From Sphingobacterium sp. LZ7M1 (GTDB lineage Bacteria; Bacteroidota; Bacteroidia; Sphingobacteriales; Sphingobacteriaceae), in assembly GCF_024296865.1 (NCBI RefSeq), contig NZ_CP101134.1, positions 310,001-374,000 of the forward strand: a DNA stretch of 64,000 bases, given 5' to 3'. A program made the position numbers and the translations under genes. Below are positions 1 through 8,409 of this stretch, in pieces (position 1 is the first letter of the stretch; each line of letters begins with the position of its first letter). Below the pieces are notes generated by a model that worked only from the letters and a program-made list of their open reading frames with translations, was not told the origin of the DNA and did not search any database.

Positions 1-324
1 GATGCCCCAAGCGGAACAGCAATTACAATTGCTGAAGGGATTTTGGAGAACAGTGATGAAAAGAAATCCTGGGTAAATTCTGTGGAAGGGTCTGGTGAGG
101 AAGTCATTCCAAAGCCAAATGAATTGCTGATCGAAAGTTTAAGAATAGAAGAAGTGCCTGGTACCCATACTGTTTTGTACAGCTCGGAAGTTGACCAAAT
201 CGAATTCAAGCACACTGCGCATAGCAGGGAAGGCTTTGCTTTGGGTGCGGTTATTGCGGCAGAGTGGCTTTTTGGTAAAAAAGGGTTTTATCAGGTGACT
301 GAAATGTTTGATTTTAATAAATAA
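1..324 (+). CDS. dapB: 4-hydroxy-tetrahydrodipicolinate reductase, C-terminal part (5' end outside window)
   Basis: This is the last 107 codons of DapB, which reduces the dihydrodipicolinate precursor with NAD(P)H in the diaminopimelate/lysine pathway in the cytoplasm. The reading frame is open from base 1 and begins inside DAPSGTA, the conserved substrate-binding loop of the family. The rest is the C-terminal half, including the HTAHSREGFALGA stretch and the usual closing helix. The TTG at 43 is internal, not the start. lepB follows after 3 bp, so the two are probably co-transcribed. dapF, a later step of the same pathway, lies at 19.6 kb. Confidence 0.93.
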   Translation, partial: DAPSGTAITIAEGILENSDEKKSWVNSVEGSGEEVIPKPNELLIESLRIEEVPGTHTVLYSSEVDQIEFKHTAHSREGFALGAVIAAEWLFGKKGFYQVTEMFDFNK

Positions 325-327
325 TAT

Positions 328-1770
328 ATGTGGTATATCATTTTAGCCATATACATCATTGGTTCCGCTTACGGGCTGTACTTATTGTATAGAAAAGCGG
401 GCAAGCAAGGATGGGAAGCTTTTGTTCCTGTTTATGCACAATATGTCATGGCGCAATTGGTTGGAAGGCCAACCTGGTGGATAGTGTGGCTATTTGTTCC
501 GATTGTAAATATCTTTATAGGGTATGATCTCTTATTGAACTTGATTAAATCTTTTGGGAAACGCAGGTTTTGGGAAAATGCTGCTGCAGTGTTAGTTCCC
601 TTTATCGTTTTGCCAATATGGGGCAGGGACCCGAATGTGAAATATTTGGGACAGTCCACTACCGAGGAATTCAAAAAGAAATATCCATATAAAAAGTCAG
701 TAGCTAGAGAATGGGCTGACGCCATTATCTTTGCTACCGTTGCCGCAACGCTGATCCGTGGTTTCTTGATTGAAGCCTATATGATCCCTACTGGATCGAT
801 GGAAAGAAGCTTGTTGGTTGGTGACTTCTTGTTCGTAAGTAAGCTGAACTATGGCCCAAGGATTCCGATGACTCCTCTGGCATTTCCTTTTGCTCACCAT
901 ACCATGCCTGTCACTGGTGGAAAAGCTTATTCTGAAGCGATCAAGATCCCATATAAAAGACTTCCTGGATTTCAGGATATCAAGAGAAATGATGTGGTTG
1001 TATTCAACTACCCAATGGAAGCTGATGCACCTTTCAATAGACCTATCGATAAACGCGAAAACTACATTAAGCGCTGTGTGGGTATGCCTGGGGATGTTAT
1101 TTCCATGGAACGCACAAAACTATTTGTCAATGGAGAACCTGCCTTTACGGATGAGGATTTTCAGACCAACTATCTGGTCATAACAGACCCGAATGGTCTA
1201 AACCTACAGAAATTGTTGGATATGCGTATCGAGATGGATATGCTGTATACAGATCCAAGTATGGGTCAATATGCGATGCACATGACAAAATCTGAGGCTG
1301 AAGAGGTGAAGAAATGGTCCAACATCAAGGAATTCAGAGAGATTATTTATGAGCCAGGGGATGCGAATCCAGGTTTTCAGGCTTTCCCGATGTATACCAA
1401 TGGGATCATTTGGAACTACGACAACTTTGGCCCTATCCAGGTTCCTAAAAAAGGATGGACCGTTAAGTTGGATTCATTGACAGTTCCATTGTACGAAAGA
1501 GCGATCTCGGTTTACGAAGGAAATACCTTTGAAAAGAAATCTGATGGCTATTATATCAATGGACAGAAGACCGACAGCTATACCTTCAATATGGATTACT
1601 ATTGGATGATGGGTGATAACCGCCATAATTCATTGGATTCGAGAGGTTGGGGTTTTGTGCCGGAAGACCATATCGTAGGTAAGGCCTTGTTCACGTGGTT
1701 GAGCTGGGATGAGAATGGATCCTTCCTGTCGAAAATTAGATGGAATAGAATCTTTAGACCGATTCATTAA
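328..1770 (+). CDS. lepB: Signal peptidase I with extra N-terminal membrane domain
   Basis: Leader peptidase of family S26, which cleaves signal peptides at the outer face of the inner membrane. The serine/lysine dyad is visible: Ser157 in PTGSMERSLLVGD and Lys248 in ENYIKRCVGMPGD. The closing box GDNRHNSLDSRGWG with VPEDHIVGKA is intact. At 480 residues it is much longer than the roughly 320 of E. coli LepB. About 110 N-terminal residues form a separate hydrophobic region with two to three membrane segments (DUF5684-like from memory). A second insertion of about 150 residues lies between the Lys box and the last box. Both are typical of Bacteroidota homologues. It starts 3 bp after dapB and ends at a hairpin shared with pdxJ. 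Confidence 0.95.
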   Translation: MWYIILAIYIIGSAYGLYLLYRKAGKQGWEAFVPVYAQYVMAQLVGRPTWWIVWLFVPIVNIFIGYDLLLNLIKSFGKRRFWENAAAVLVPFIVLPIWGRDPNVKYLGQSTTEEFKKKYPYKKSVAREWADAIIFATVAATLIRGFLIEAYMIPTGSMERSLLVGDFLFVSKLNYGPRIPMTPLAFPFAHHTMPVTGGKAYSEAIKIPYKRLPGFQDIKRNDVVVFNYPMEADAPFNRPIDKRENYIKRCVGMPGDVISMERTKLFVNGEPAFTDEDFQTNYLVITDPNGLNLQKLLDMRIEMDMLYTDPSMGQYAMHMTKSEAEEVKKWSNIKEFREIIYEPGDANPGFQAFPMYTNGIIWNYDNFGPIQVPKKGWTVKLDSLTVPLYERAISVYEGNTFEKKSDGYYINGQKTDSYTFNMDYYWMMGDNRHNSLDSRGWGFVPEDHIVGKALFTWLSWDENGSFLSKIRWNRIFRPIH

Positions 1771-1786
1771 GGTCAATAGCAAATAG

Positions 1787-1817
1787 AAATGGGAGTCAGC
1801 AAAACTGGCTCCCATTT
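1787..1817. terminator. Bidirectional terminator between lepB and pdxJ
   Basis: A 13-bp stem (1787-1799 with 1805-1817, one T-G pair) with a 5-nt loop is followed by a T-run. It sits between two convergent genes. Confidence 0.8.
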
Positions 1818-1840
1818 TTCATTTATGTGTTCTGCCTATG

Positions 1841-2557
1841 CTATTTTAGGCAGGCTAAGTATCTCTTGATGGTTTCTTCCAAACCTAGGTAAAGGGCATC
1901 GGAAATCAGGGCGTGGCCAATACTGACCTCCAATAATCCAGGGATGTTCTGATGGAAATATTGTAGGTTGTTTAGGTCAAGGTCATGGCCTGCATTTAAT
2001 CCCAATCCAACATTTTGCGCCGCAAGAGCTGCATTAACATAAGGCTCTATCGCTTTTTCAGGATCATTTGGAAAATCGGTTGCATAGGCCTCGGTATATA
2101 GTTCAATCCGATCGGTTCCGGTTTCTGCTGCTGCTTCAACCAATTCCACTACTGGATCGACAAAGATAGAAACACGGATGCCCTGATCCTTGAAAAGCTT
2201 CACCATTTCGGAAAGATATTCACGGTGCTTGATGGTGTCCCAGCCATGGTTTGAAGTAATCTGTCCTTCTTCATCAGGAACCAAGGTCACCTGAGCGGGG
2301 TTATTCGCAAGGACCAAGTCAATAAATTTCTGCTCACGGCAATTACCTTCAATATTGAATTCGGTACTGATGTTGGCCTTTAAGTCATAAACATCCTGGT
2401 AGCGGATGTGTCTTTCGTCGGGTCTTGGGTGTACGGTAATTCCCTGTGCGCCAAATTTCTCACAAGCTAGGGCAGCGGCAAGAAGGTTTGGAACATTTCC
2501 ACCACGGGCATTTCTCAGGGTCGCGATTTTATTGATATTTACTGAAAGTTTAGTCAT
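1841..2557 (-). CDS. pdxJ: Pyridoxine 5'-phosphate synthase
   Basis: PdxJ condenses 1-deoxyxylulose 5-phosphate with 3-amino-2-oxopropyl phosphate to pyridoxine 5'-phosphate in the DXP-dependent vitamin B6 route. The 238-residue length matches the family. Recognisable TIM-barrel motifs are the N-terminal [29 protein letters not shown] with the catalytic His/Arg loop, QVTLVPDE and [12 protein letters not shown] near the C-terminus. A Shine-Dalgarno-like AAGGAG (2570-2565) lies 7 nt before the ATG and supports this start. It is divergent from cdaA and convergent with lepB, so it is probably monocistronic. Confidence 0.95.
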   Translation of the reverse strand: MTKLSVNINKIATLRNARGGNVPNLLAAALACEKFGAQGITVHPRPDERHIRYQDVYDLKANISTEFNIEGNCREQKFIDLVLANNPAQVTLVPDEEGQITSNHGWDTIKHREYLSEMVKLFKDQGIRVSIFVDPVVELVEAAAETGTDRIELYTEAYATDFPNDPEKAIEPYVNAALAAQNVGLGLNAGHDLDLNNLQYFHQNIPGLLEVSIGHALISDALYLGLEETIKRYLACLK

Positions 2558-2564
2558 AGTTTAG

Positions 2565-2582
2565 CTCCTTTTTACAAATTTA
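2565..2582 (-). promoter_or_regulatory. Probable pdxJ promoter -7 box with ribosome binding site
   Basis: Read on the minus strand, 2582-2575 is TAAATTTG, matching the Bacteroidota -7 consensus TAnnTTTG. It is followed by AAGGAG at 2570-2565 ahead of the ATG at 2557. No clear -33 TTG was found. Confidence 0.45.
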
Positions 2583-2665
2583 CTGTTTTGCACTGCCATA
2601 TTCCTATCATTTTATGATTTTAAATAGGTTCATCAATGGATAATATTTTTTAAATTGCAGGAAGT

Positions 2666-3460
2666 ATGGATGGTTTGGACTTCAATCTATTAAGTGGCTT
2701 CAGGCTACTGGATTTCATCGATATATTGCTCGTGGCAATTATCATCTACTATGTCTATAGCTTGATCAAAGGGACTATAGCCGTAAATATCTTGATTGGT
2801 GTGGGGTTGTTTTACGGTATATATCTAGTCGTAAAGCAGATGGAGATGCGCCTTTTGACTGAGATATTCGGCGGTTTTATCTCTGTAGGATCCATTGCCT
2901 TGATTGTCGTGTTCCAGCAGGAAATACGGCGTTTCCTTTTACATATCGGTAAAAATATCTCCCTAAGGCGTAAGAAGTTCTTGTGGTCCATCTTTGGAGG
3001 CAAGAAATCTACCCACCGTGAGAATGTTGAATTTATCAAACCTATCGTGGAGGCTTGCCAGAACATGTCAAAGTCTAGAACTGGTGCGCTATTGGTTTTT
3101 TCAAGATATTTTGATGAGGAATATTACCAGACCAGCGGTACGATGATCGATGCGCCGATTTCCAAAAGATTATTAGAGAGTATATTTTTCAAAAATTCCC
3201 CTTTACACGATGGTGCCGTTATTATTGTGGACAACAGGATCATGACTGCGAGCTCGGTACTTCCCCTGTCGGACAGTGAGGACCTACCGCCTCAGTTTGG
3301 ATTGAGGCACCGCGCAGCAATCGGTGTGACCGAGGTGTCTGAAGCTGTGGCCGTTATCGTATCGGAAGAAACCGGAGAGATTTCCTTCGCGAAGGATGGA
3401 AATATCAATATGAACCTGACTGCCGAGGAGTTGGAGAAGATTTTAGCGGAAGAATTGTAG
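2666..3460 (+). CDS. cdaA: Diadenylate cyclase, CdaA type (c-di-AMP synthase)
   Basis: Makes cyclic di-AMP from two ATP at the inner membrane. Three hydrophobic segments occupy roughly residues 10-75, followed by the DisA_N catalytic domain. The two family signatures are intact: DGA at 182-184 and RHR at 214-216, so it should be active. Length (264) fits CdaA. In many Firmicutes the neighbour is cdaR; here there is none, and the gene stands between divergent pdxJ and a same-strand DUF1338 gene 105 bp downstream. c-di-AMP commonly controls potassium and osmotic balance, but no target is visible nearby. Confidence 0.93.
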   Translation: MDGLDFNLLSGFRLLDFIDILLVAIIIYYVYSLIKGTIAVNILIGVGLFYGIYLVVKQMEMRLLTEIFGGFISVGSIALIVVFQQEIRRFLLHIGKNISLRRKKFLWSIFGGKKSTHRENVEFIKPIVEACQNMSKSRTGALLVFSRYFDEEYYQTSGTMIDAPISKRLLESIFFKNSPLHDGAVIIVDNRIMTASSVLPLSDSEDLPPQFGLRHRAAIGVTEVSEAVAVIVSEETGEISFAKDGNINMNLTAEELEKILAEEL

Positions 3461-3565
3461 TTTTCCTGAATAATATTTTTGGTTATCTCTTTTTTGCTGA
3501 ACAATAGTTTTTGTTTGATAAATTTTAGATAACTTTATTCAAATTATAAGACTAAATTCATTGTT

Positions 3566-4474
3566 ATGCATTTCGACGAAAAAAAGCCTATTGATATAGT
3601 GTTGAACGATTTGTTTGAACATTACCGAGCGAACGTTTCAGATGTTGATAAGATTACCAAGGCTCTTCTGGAGCGTGGAGTTGTACAATCGCAAGCTGAC
3701 ATCGTAAATGACCATATTGCATTCCGTACCTTAGGTGTTCCCAATCTAGGAATCGCCTCCTTCGAGAAGATTTTCCTTTCTTTCGGCTATAAAAAGATGG
3801 ATTACTATTATTTTGAAGGCAAGAAACTTGACGCACATTGGTATGCACCTCCTGCTGACCATTATCCCCGAATATTTGTTTCCCAATTGCGAGTGTCTGA
3901 GTTGAGCCAAGCCGCCCAAGAGATTATCCTGAAATATACGGCTCCAATCACTTCTGATCCAGTGGATGCATTGGATCTGAACAATGGACAGCAATTGGCA
4001 GACTTCTTACAGAAGCCTTTATGGGATCTACCTACTTCCTCTGAATATGAAACCCTGCTCGCAGAAAGTGAATATGCGGCTTGGGTCATCTATAATCGCT
4101 ATTACTTGAACCACTATACCATCTCTATCCATGAATTGAAAGATGGATATAATACCCTCGAAGAGTTCAATGCATTTTTAGAAAGCATTGGCATTAAATT
4201 GAACACTTCTGGTGGCAAGATCAAAACAAGTGGAGACAATCTTCTTAGACAGAGCAGTACGGTTTCGGCCTTGTATGATGCTAAATTTGCAGACGGTAAA
4301 ACCTTGGAAATTGCAGGTAGTTATGTTGAATTTGCAGAACGCAGTGTATTGCCACAGTTTAAACATTTAGCAAAGGAAGAAATTAAGAGAGAGCATCGTC
4401 GTGACGGCTTCGAAACGAACAATGCCGATAAAATATTCGAAAGTACCTATACATCACAGATTAAAGGATCATAA
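3566..4474 (+). CDS. DUF1338 family protein, 2-oxoadipate dioxygenase/decarboxylase (HglS)-like
   Basis: The protein belongs to DUF1338, a metal-dependent vicinal-oxygen-chelate-like family. In Pseudomonas putida the member HglS converts 2-oxoadipate to D-2-hydroxyglutarate. Candidate metal ligands are His50 and the paired Arg54 in DHIAFRT, His183 in LNHYTISIHEL, and Glu255 in YVEFAER. Their order and spacing resemble the His/His/Glu triad known for HglS. At 302 residues it is shorter than HglS (about 460), like many short DUF1338 members. The next gene starts 3 bp after the stop and encodes a YdiJ-like D-2-hydroxyglutarate dehydrogenase type enzyme, which strongly supports this role. Substrate is inferred, not proven. 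Confidence 0.82.
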   Translation: MHFDEKKPIDIVLNDLFEHYRANVSDVDKITKALLERGVVQSQADIVNDHIAFRTLGVPNLGIASFEKIFLSFGYKKMDYYYFEGKKLDAHWYAPPADHYPRIFVSQLRVSELSQAAQEIILKYTAPITSDPVDALDLNNGQQLADFLQKPLWDLPTSSEYETLLAESEYAAWVIYNRYYLNHYTISIHELKDGYNTLEEFNAFLESIGIKLNTSGGKIKTSGDNLLRQSSTVSALYDAKFADGKTLEIAGSYVEFAERSVLPQFKHLAKEEIKREHRRDGFETNNADKIFESTYTSQIKGS

Positions 4475-4477
4475 CTT

Positions 4478-7402
4478 ATGGAAGAGCAGTTAACCCTGCT
4501 TTCGGAACAACTAAGTGGTGAACTATATTGGGATGAAAAGATGCGTCTGTTATATGCAACGGATGCTTCTGCTTATCGTGAGTTGCCACTTGCAGTAGCT
4601 TACCCCAAAGATAAGCAAGACCTTCTTTTGCTTATTAAATTTGCCCGAGAACAAAAGACTTCATTGATTCCTAGGACAGCTGGGACCTCCTTGGCTGGTC
4701 AGGTGGTTGGCGCAGGGATCGTGGTTGATGTTTCTAAATATTTCACGGAAATACTGGAAGTCAACCAAGCAGAATCCTGGGTGCGGGTTCAGCCCGGAGT
4801 AATCCGCGATGAACTGAACCTTTTCCTAAAACCCTATAAACTATATTTTGGCCCTGAAACTTCAACGGCTAATCGTGCTATGATCGGTGGGATGGTAGGC
4901 AACAATTCTTGTGGTTCCAATTCATTGATCTATGGAAGTGCCAGAGAGCATACCTTAGAGGTGGAAGCCTTGTTGAGCGATGGTTCTGAAGTAAGGTTCA
5001 AAGCATTGAGCTTTGAGGAGTTTGACAGCAAATGCAAACAACCTGATTTGGAAGGCCGGATCTATCATGAAATCCGGAGTATGTTGGGCAACTACCATAA
5101 TCAGGAACAGATCCGTGAGAACTTTCCAAAGCCTTCTATTCATCGTAGAAATACAGGCTATGCGGTTGATATGCTTCTGGAAACCGATCCTTTTACAGCG
5201 GGGAAAGAACCTTTCAACTTCTGTAAACTGATCTGCGGTTCGGAAGGAACCCTTGCCTTCATTACCGAAATTAAGGTACACGCCAATCCATTGCCGGAAA
5301 ACCCAAGTGGATTGCTTTGTATTCATTTCAATTCCTTGGAAGACGCCCTTAAGGGAAATCTTATTGTTTTGAAACACCATCCATTGGTCAGCGAACTGAT
5401 GGATAAATATATTTTGGAGTGTACCAAGAATAATCTGGAACAGTCCAAGAACCGCTTTTTTGTTGATGGTGAACCTGAAGCAATCTTGATAGCAGAGTAT
5501 GATGGGCTGGATCAAGAGGCTATCCTGAGCAAAGTTAAGGCCGTTGAGGAGGATCTTTTGGCCCATGGACTTGGTTATCACTTTCCAGTGGTTTTGGGAG
5601 ATGACAAAAAGAAGGTCTGGAACCTTCGGAAAGCAGGTTTAGGCTTGCTGAGCAATGTGCCAGGGGATGAGAAACCTGTCGCGGTTATCGAGGATACTGC
5701 AGTTGATGTGGAGGATCTACCGGCCTATATCAGGGATTTCAATGAAATCCTAACGAAGTACAATCTTTATGCTGTTCATTACGCCCATGCGGCAACTGGT
5801 GAGCTTCACTTGAGGCCTATCATCAATTTGAAGACTGAGGAAGGCAATCAGCTATTTCGTGAAATAGCCCTTGAAATTGCTCATTTGGTGAAAAAATACA
5901 ATGGTTCATTGAGCGGTGAGCATGGAGATGGACGATTGCGAGGGGAATTTATTCCGCTCATGATCGGAGAGCATAATTACCAATTGCTAAAGGAAATTAA
6001 AGAGACATGGGATCCGGAAGGGATCTTTAATCCCGGAAAGATTGTTGATACCCCTTCCATGAATAGCTCCTTGCGCTATAAGCCTGGACAAGCCAATAGA
6101 GAAATCAAGACCGTATTCAGGTATAAAGGACAGACCATTTTACAGCATGCTGAGCAATGTAATGGTTCTGGGGATTGTAGGAAGTCGCATTTATCAGGTG
6201 GTACGATGTGCCCTTCATATATGGCTACAAAAGATGAGAAGGATACAACAAGGGCACGAGCGAATATCCTGCGAGAGATGTTGACCAATTCGGAGAAGGC
6301 GAATCCTTTTGACCATGAGGAAATCAAGGAGGTCATGGATCTATGTATAAGCTGTAAAGGTTGTAAATCTGAATGTCCTTCCAGTGTGGATATGGCCAAA
6401 TTGAAGGCAGAGTTCTTACAGGCCTATTACGATAGCCATGGTATTCCATTCCGATCAAGAATGATAGCCCATGTGGATACTTTAACGCAGTTGATGCAAC
6501 CTATATCAGGTCTGTACAATTGGGTAGTGGAATCAAAGCTAACTTCTGGTCTAGTTAAAAATGTATTGGGATTTGCTCCTGAAAGACATATCCCTAAAAT
6601 TGCTTCAAAGACCTTGAGAAAATGGTTCCAAGGAAAGGACAAGCCCTTTTCTGGTCATAAGGAACCAATCAAATCTGTATACTTTTTCTGTGATGAATTC
6701 ACCAACTTCAATGATGTGGAGATTGGGAAGAAAGCTGTCATTCTCTTAGAGAAATTGGGCTATGAGGTGTTGATGGTGCCACATGCCTTTTCTGGAAGAG
6801 CCTTATTATCGAAAGGCTTATTGCGTGAAGCCAAGAAACTGGCCAATAAGAATGTGAAGACCTTCAGAGGAAGGTTGAATTCGAATACTAAGCTGGTTTC
6901 TGTTGAACCTTCGACCATTTTGACCTTCAGGGATGAATATGTGGACCTTGTAGACGAAGATTTGATGGCTGATGCCGAAAGGATCGCTCCTTTTGCATTG
7001 ACTATTGAGGAGTTTATTTGGGAAGAGTATATGGTCGGGAATATATCATCTAACCAATTTGTTTCGAAGGAAGAAAATATTCTTTTACATGGACACTGCC
7101 AGCAAAAAGCTTGGGGGCTGTCGCCAATCGTTGCTAAGATCTTGGAGATACCGGCCAATTATAAGGTCAAGGAGATACCTTCAGGGTGTTGCGGTATGGC
7201 GGGCTCATTTGGTTATGAAAAAGAGCACTATGCGCTATCGATGAAAATTGGAGAGCTAGTGTTATTTCCGGCCGTGCGTGGAAAGGCTGATGAGACCTTG
7301 ATTGCTGCACCAGGAGCAAGCTGTAGGCATCAGATCATGGATGGAACGGGTGCTGGAGCATTGCATCCAATCGAGATATTATTTAATGCCCTTAAAAGGT
7401 AA
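4478..7402 (+). CDS. FAD/Fe-S oxidoreductase, YdiJ-like D-2-hydroxyglutarate dehydrogenase
   Basis: A 974-residue three-part protein. The N-terminal FAD_binding_4 domain (about 40-200) has PRTAGTSLAGQ and GMVGNNSCGSNS. The FAD-linked oxidase C domain (about 240-520) has LSGEHGDGRLRGEF and IFNPGKIVD. Iron-sulfur cysteines follow in CNGSGDC (about 561) and CISCKGCKSEC (about 622). A cysteine-rich CCG domain (SGCCGMAGSFGYE, about 900) closes it. This is the architecture of E. coli YdiJ (about 1018 aa), an enzyme that oxidises D-2-hydroxyglutarate to 2-oxoglutarate. It sits 3 bp behind the HglS-like gene, so the product of one would be the substrate of the other. Another D-2-hydroxyacid is possible. 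Confidence 0.85.
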   Translation: MEEQLTLLSEQLSGELYWDEKMRLLYATDASAYRELPLAVAYPKDKQDLLLLIKFAREQKTSLIPRTAGTSLAGQVVGAGIVVDVSKYFTEILEVNQAESWVRVQPGVIRDELNLFLKPYKLYFGPETSTANRAMIGGMVGNNSCGSNSLIYGSAREHTLEVEALLSDGSEVRFKALSFEEFDSKCKQPDLEGRIYHEIRSMLGNYHNQEQIRENFPKPSIHRRNTGYAVDMLLETDPFTAGKEPFNFCKLICGSEGTLAFITEIKVHANPLPENPSGLLCIHFNSLEDALKGNLIVLKHHPLVSELMDKYILECTKNNLEQSKNRFFVDGEPEAILIAEYDGLDQEAILSKVKAVEEDLLAHGLGYHFPVVLGDDKKKVWNLRKAGLGLLSNVPGDEKPVAVIEDTAVDVEDLPAYIRDFNEILTKYNLYAVHYAHAATGELHLRPIINLKTEEGNQLFREIALEIAHLVKKYNGSLSGEHGDGRLRGEFIPLMIGEHNYQLLKEIKETWDPEGIFNPGKIVDTPSMNSSLRYKPGQANREIKTVFRYKGQTILQHAEQCNGSGDCRKSHLSGGTMCPSYMATKDEKDTTRARANILREMLTNSEKANPFDHEEIKEVMDLCISCKGCKSECPSSVDMAKLKAEFLQAYYDSHGIPFRSRMIAHVDTLTQLMQPISGLYNWVVESKLTSGLVKNVLGFAPERHIPKIASKTLRKWFQGKDKPFSGHKEPIKSVYFFCDEFTNFNDVEIGKKAVILLEKLGYEVLMVPHAFSGRALLSKGLLREAKKLANKNVKTFRGRLNSNTKLVSVEPSTILTFRDEYVDLVDEDLMADAERIAPFALTIEEFIWEEYMVGNISSNQFVSKEENILLHGHCQQKAWGLSPIVAKILEIPANYKVKEIPSGCCGMAGSFGYEKEHYALSMKIGELVLFPAVRGKADETLIAAPGASCRHQIMDGTGAGALHPIEILFNALKR

Positions 7403-7426
7403 GGGACAGTAGTTGTTTATAAAAAA

Positions 7427-7462
7427 AGAAAGCGGAGATCGATGGTTCGGTCTCCGCTTTCT
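7427..7462. terminator. Strong bidirectional terminator
   Basis: A perfect 12-bp stem (7427-7438 with 7451-7462) and 12-nt loop lies between convergent genes. An A-run on the left supplies the U-tract for the minus strand. Confidence 0.85.
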
Positions 7463-7477
7463 TGTCAAATGAATATT

Positions 7478-8329
7478 TTATTTTTTCGCAGCTTCTAGCG
7501 CTTGCGTGTTCAATTTTACATATTCTTGGTTGTTGCTTGCTTTTGCAATTGCTAAACCTTCTTCAGCAGCCTTAATTGCTCCGGCCTTATCGCCAGCTTT
7601 CGCCAAAACGATTGATTTCCAATATTTGATATGAGGAGCTTTTGTGTTTCCTTTGTCAGCTTCTTTCATCCAAGTCACCGTCTTTTGCATATCAAGACCA
7701 TTGCTGAAATAGTACATAGCAGCTTGGAAATATGGTTTTTTATCACCTTTCATTGCTTCTTCGATGTTTGCCATGATCTCTTCTTTTTGATCTACAGCAA
7801 TATTGAAAGAAACTTTTGTTTTCTCCCAGCTTAATGAAAGATCTAATGATTGCTCATGTACATCATCAAATTCAATGGTGAAGGTTTCAACAGGGTTTTC
7901 TAAGGTTGTAGGTTTTACTTTTACACGCAATACATCATCTTCAGCATTGTAGGTATAAGCACCCCACTGTTTTGCATTCGTATTGAAAACGATTGTCCAT
8001 TCTTCTTTCCCAGGGATGGTAAATAGGGCATAAGTACCTGCCTCGAGCTTTTTACCTTCAATCATTACTTCAGATTGGAAAGTGATATTGGTTGCATCAT
8101 TGGCACCCGTACGCCATATTTGATCATAAGGAACTAGATCTCCGAAAATAACACGTCCTTTAGCACTTGGGCGCTGATAAACCACACTAATCTGTTCTGT
8201 TCCCAAATCCTGTAGGATAAACTGGGTACTACTTGGTTGAGGCAGCTTTAATTGTGCTTCTGCTTGAGAAGACGTAAATACAAGCCCTGCCGCAACAAGG
8301 ATACTTAATGCTAATTTTTTCATAATCAT
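7478..8329 (-). CDS. Secreted DUF2911 protein with C-terminal TPR-like region
   Basis: A signal peptide (MKKLALSILVAAGL, cleavage near AEAQ) is followed by a DUF2911 domain at about 25-175. This is recognised by VVYQRPSAKGRVIFG, WRTGANDATNI and AGTYALFTIPG. Residues about 185-283 form two to three helical TPR-like repeats rich in Ala and Lys. DUF2911 is common in Bacteroidota and its function is unknown. The start may be the second ATG (8323), which begins the signal peptide directly. It is a single gene closed by the hairpin at 7427-7462. Confidence 0.88.
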   Translation of the reverse strand: MIMKKLALSILVAAGLVFTSSQAEAQLKLPQPSSTQFILQDLGTEQISVVYQRPSAKGRVIFGDLVPYDQIWRTGANDATNITFQSEVMIEGKKLEAGTYALFTIPGKEEWTIVFNTNAKQWGAYTYNAEDDVLRVKVKPTTLENPVETFTIEFDDVHEQSLDLSLSWEKTKVSFNIAVDQKEEIMANIEEAMKGDKKPYFQAAMYYFSNGLDMQKTVTWMKEADKGNTKAPHIKYWKSIVLAKAGDKAGAIKAAEEGLAIAKASNNQEYVKLNTQALEAAKK

Positions 8330-8369
8330 TTTAATAGAATATTCGAAGATAAGAAAAACTTCAAAAAAA

Positions 8370-8397
8370 CAATGGAGTTAGTACACTAACCCCATTG
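8370..8397 (-). terminator. Terminator of the sugar transporter gene
   Basis: A 12-bp stem with one A/C mismatch on the plus strand becomes fully paired (G-U) on the minus strand and is followed by a seven-T run there. This fits termination of the minus-strand gene ending at 8410. Confidence 0.8.
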
Positions 8398-8409
8398 CCT
8401 TGCTTAAAT

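Noticed and set aside
432..725. 97-codon minus-strand frame within lepB
   Set aside because: It is fully inside a well-supported gene, and has no signal, motif or promoter of its own.
4955..5581. 208-codon minus-strand frame inside the YdiJ-like gene
   Set aside because: Its amino-acid composition is unnatural and it lies antisense to conserved FAD-domain motifs.
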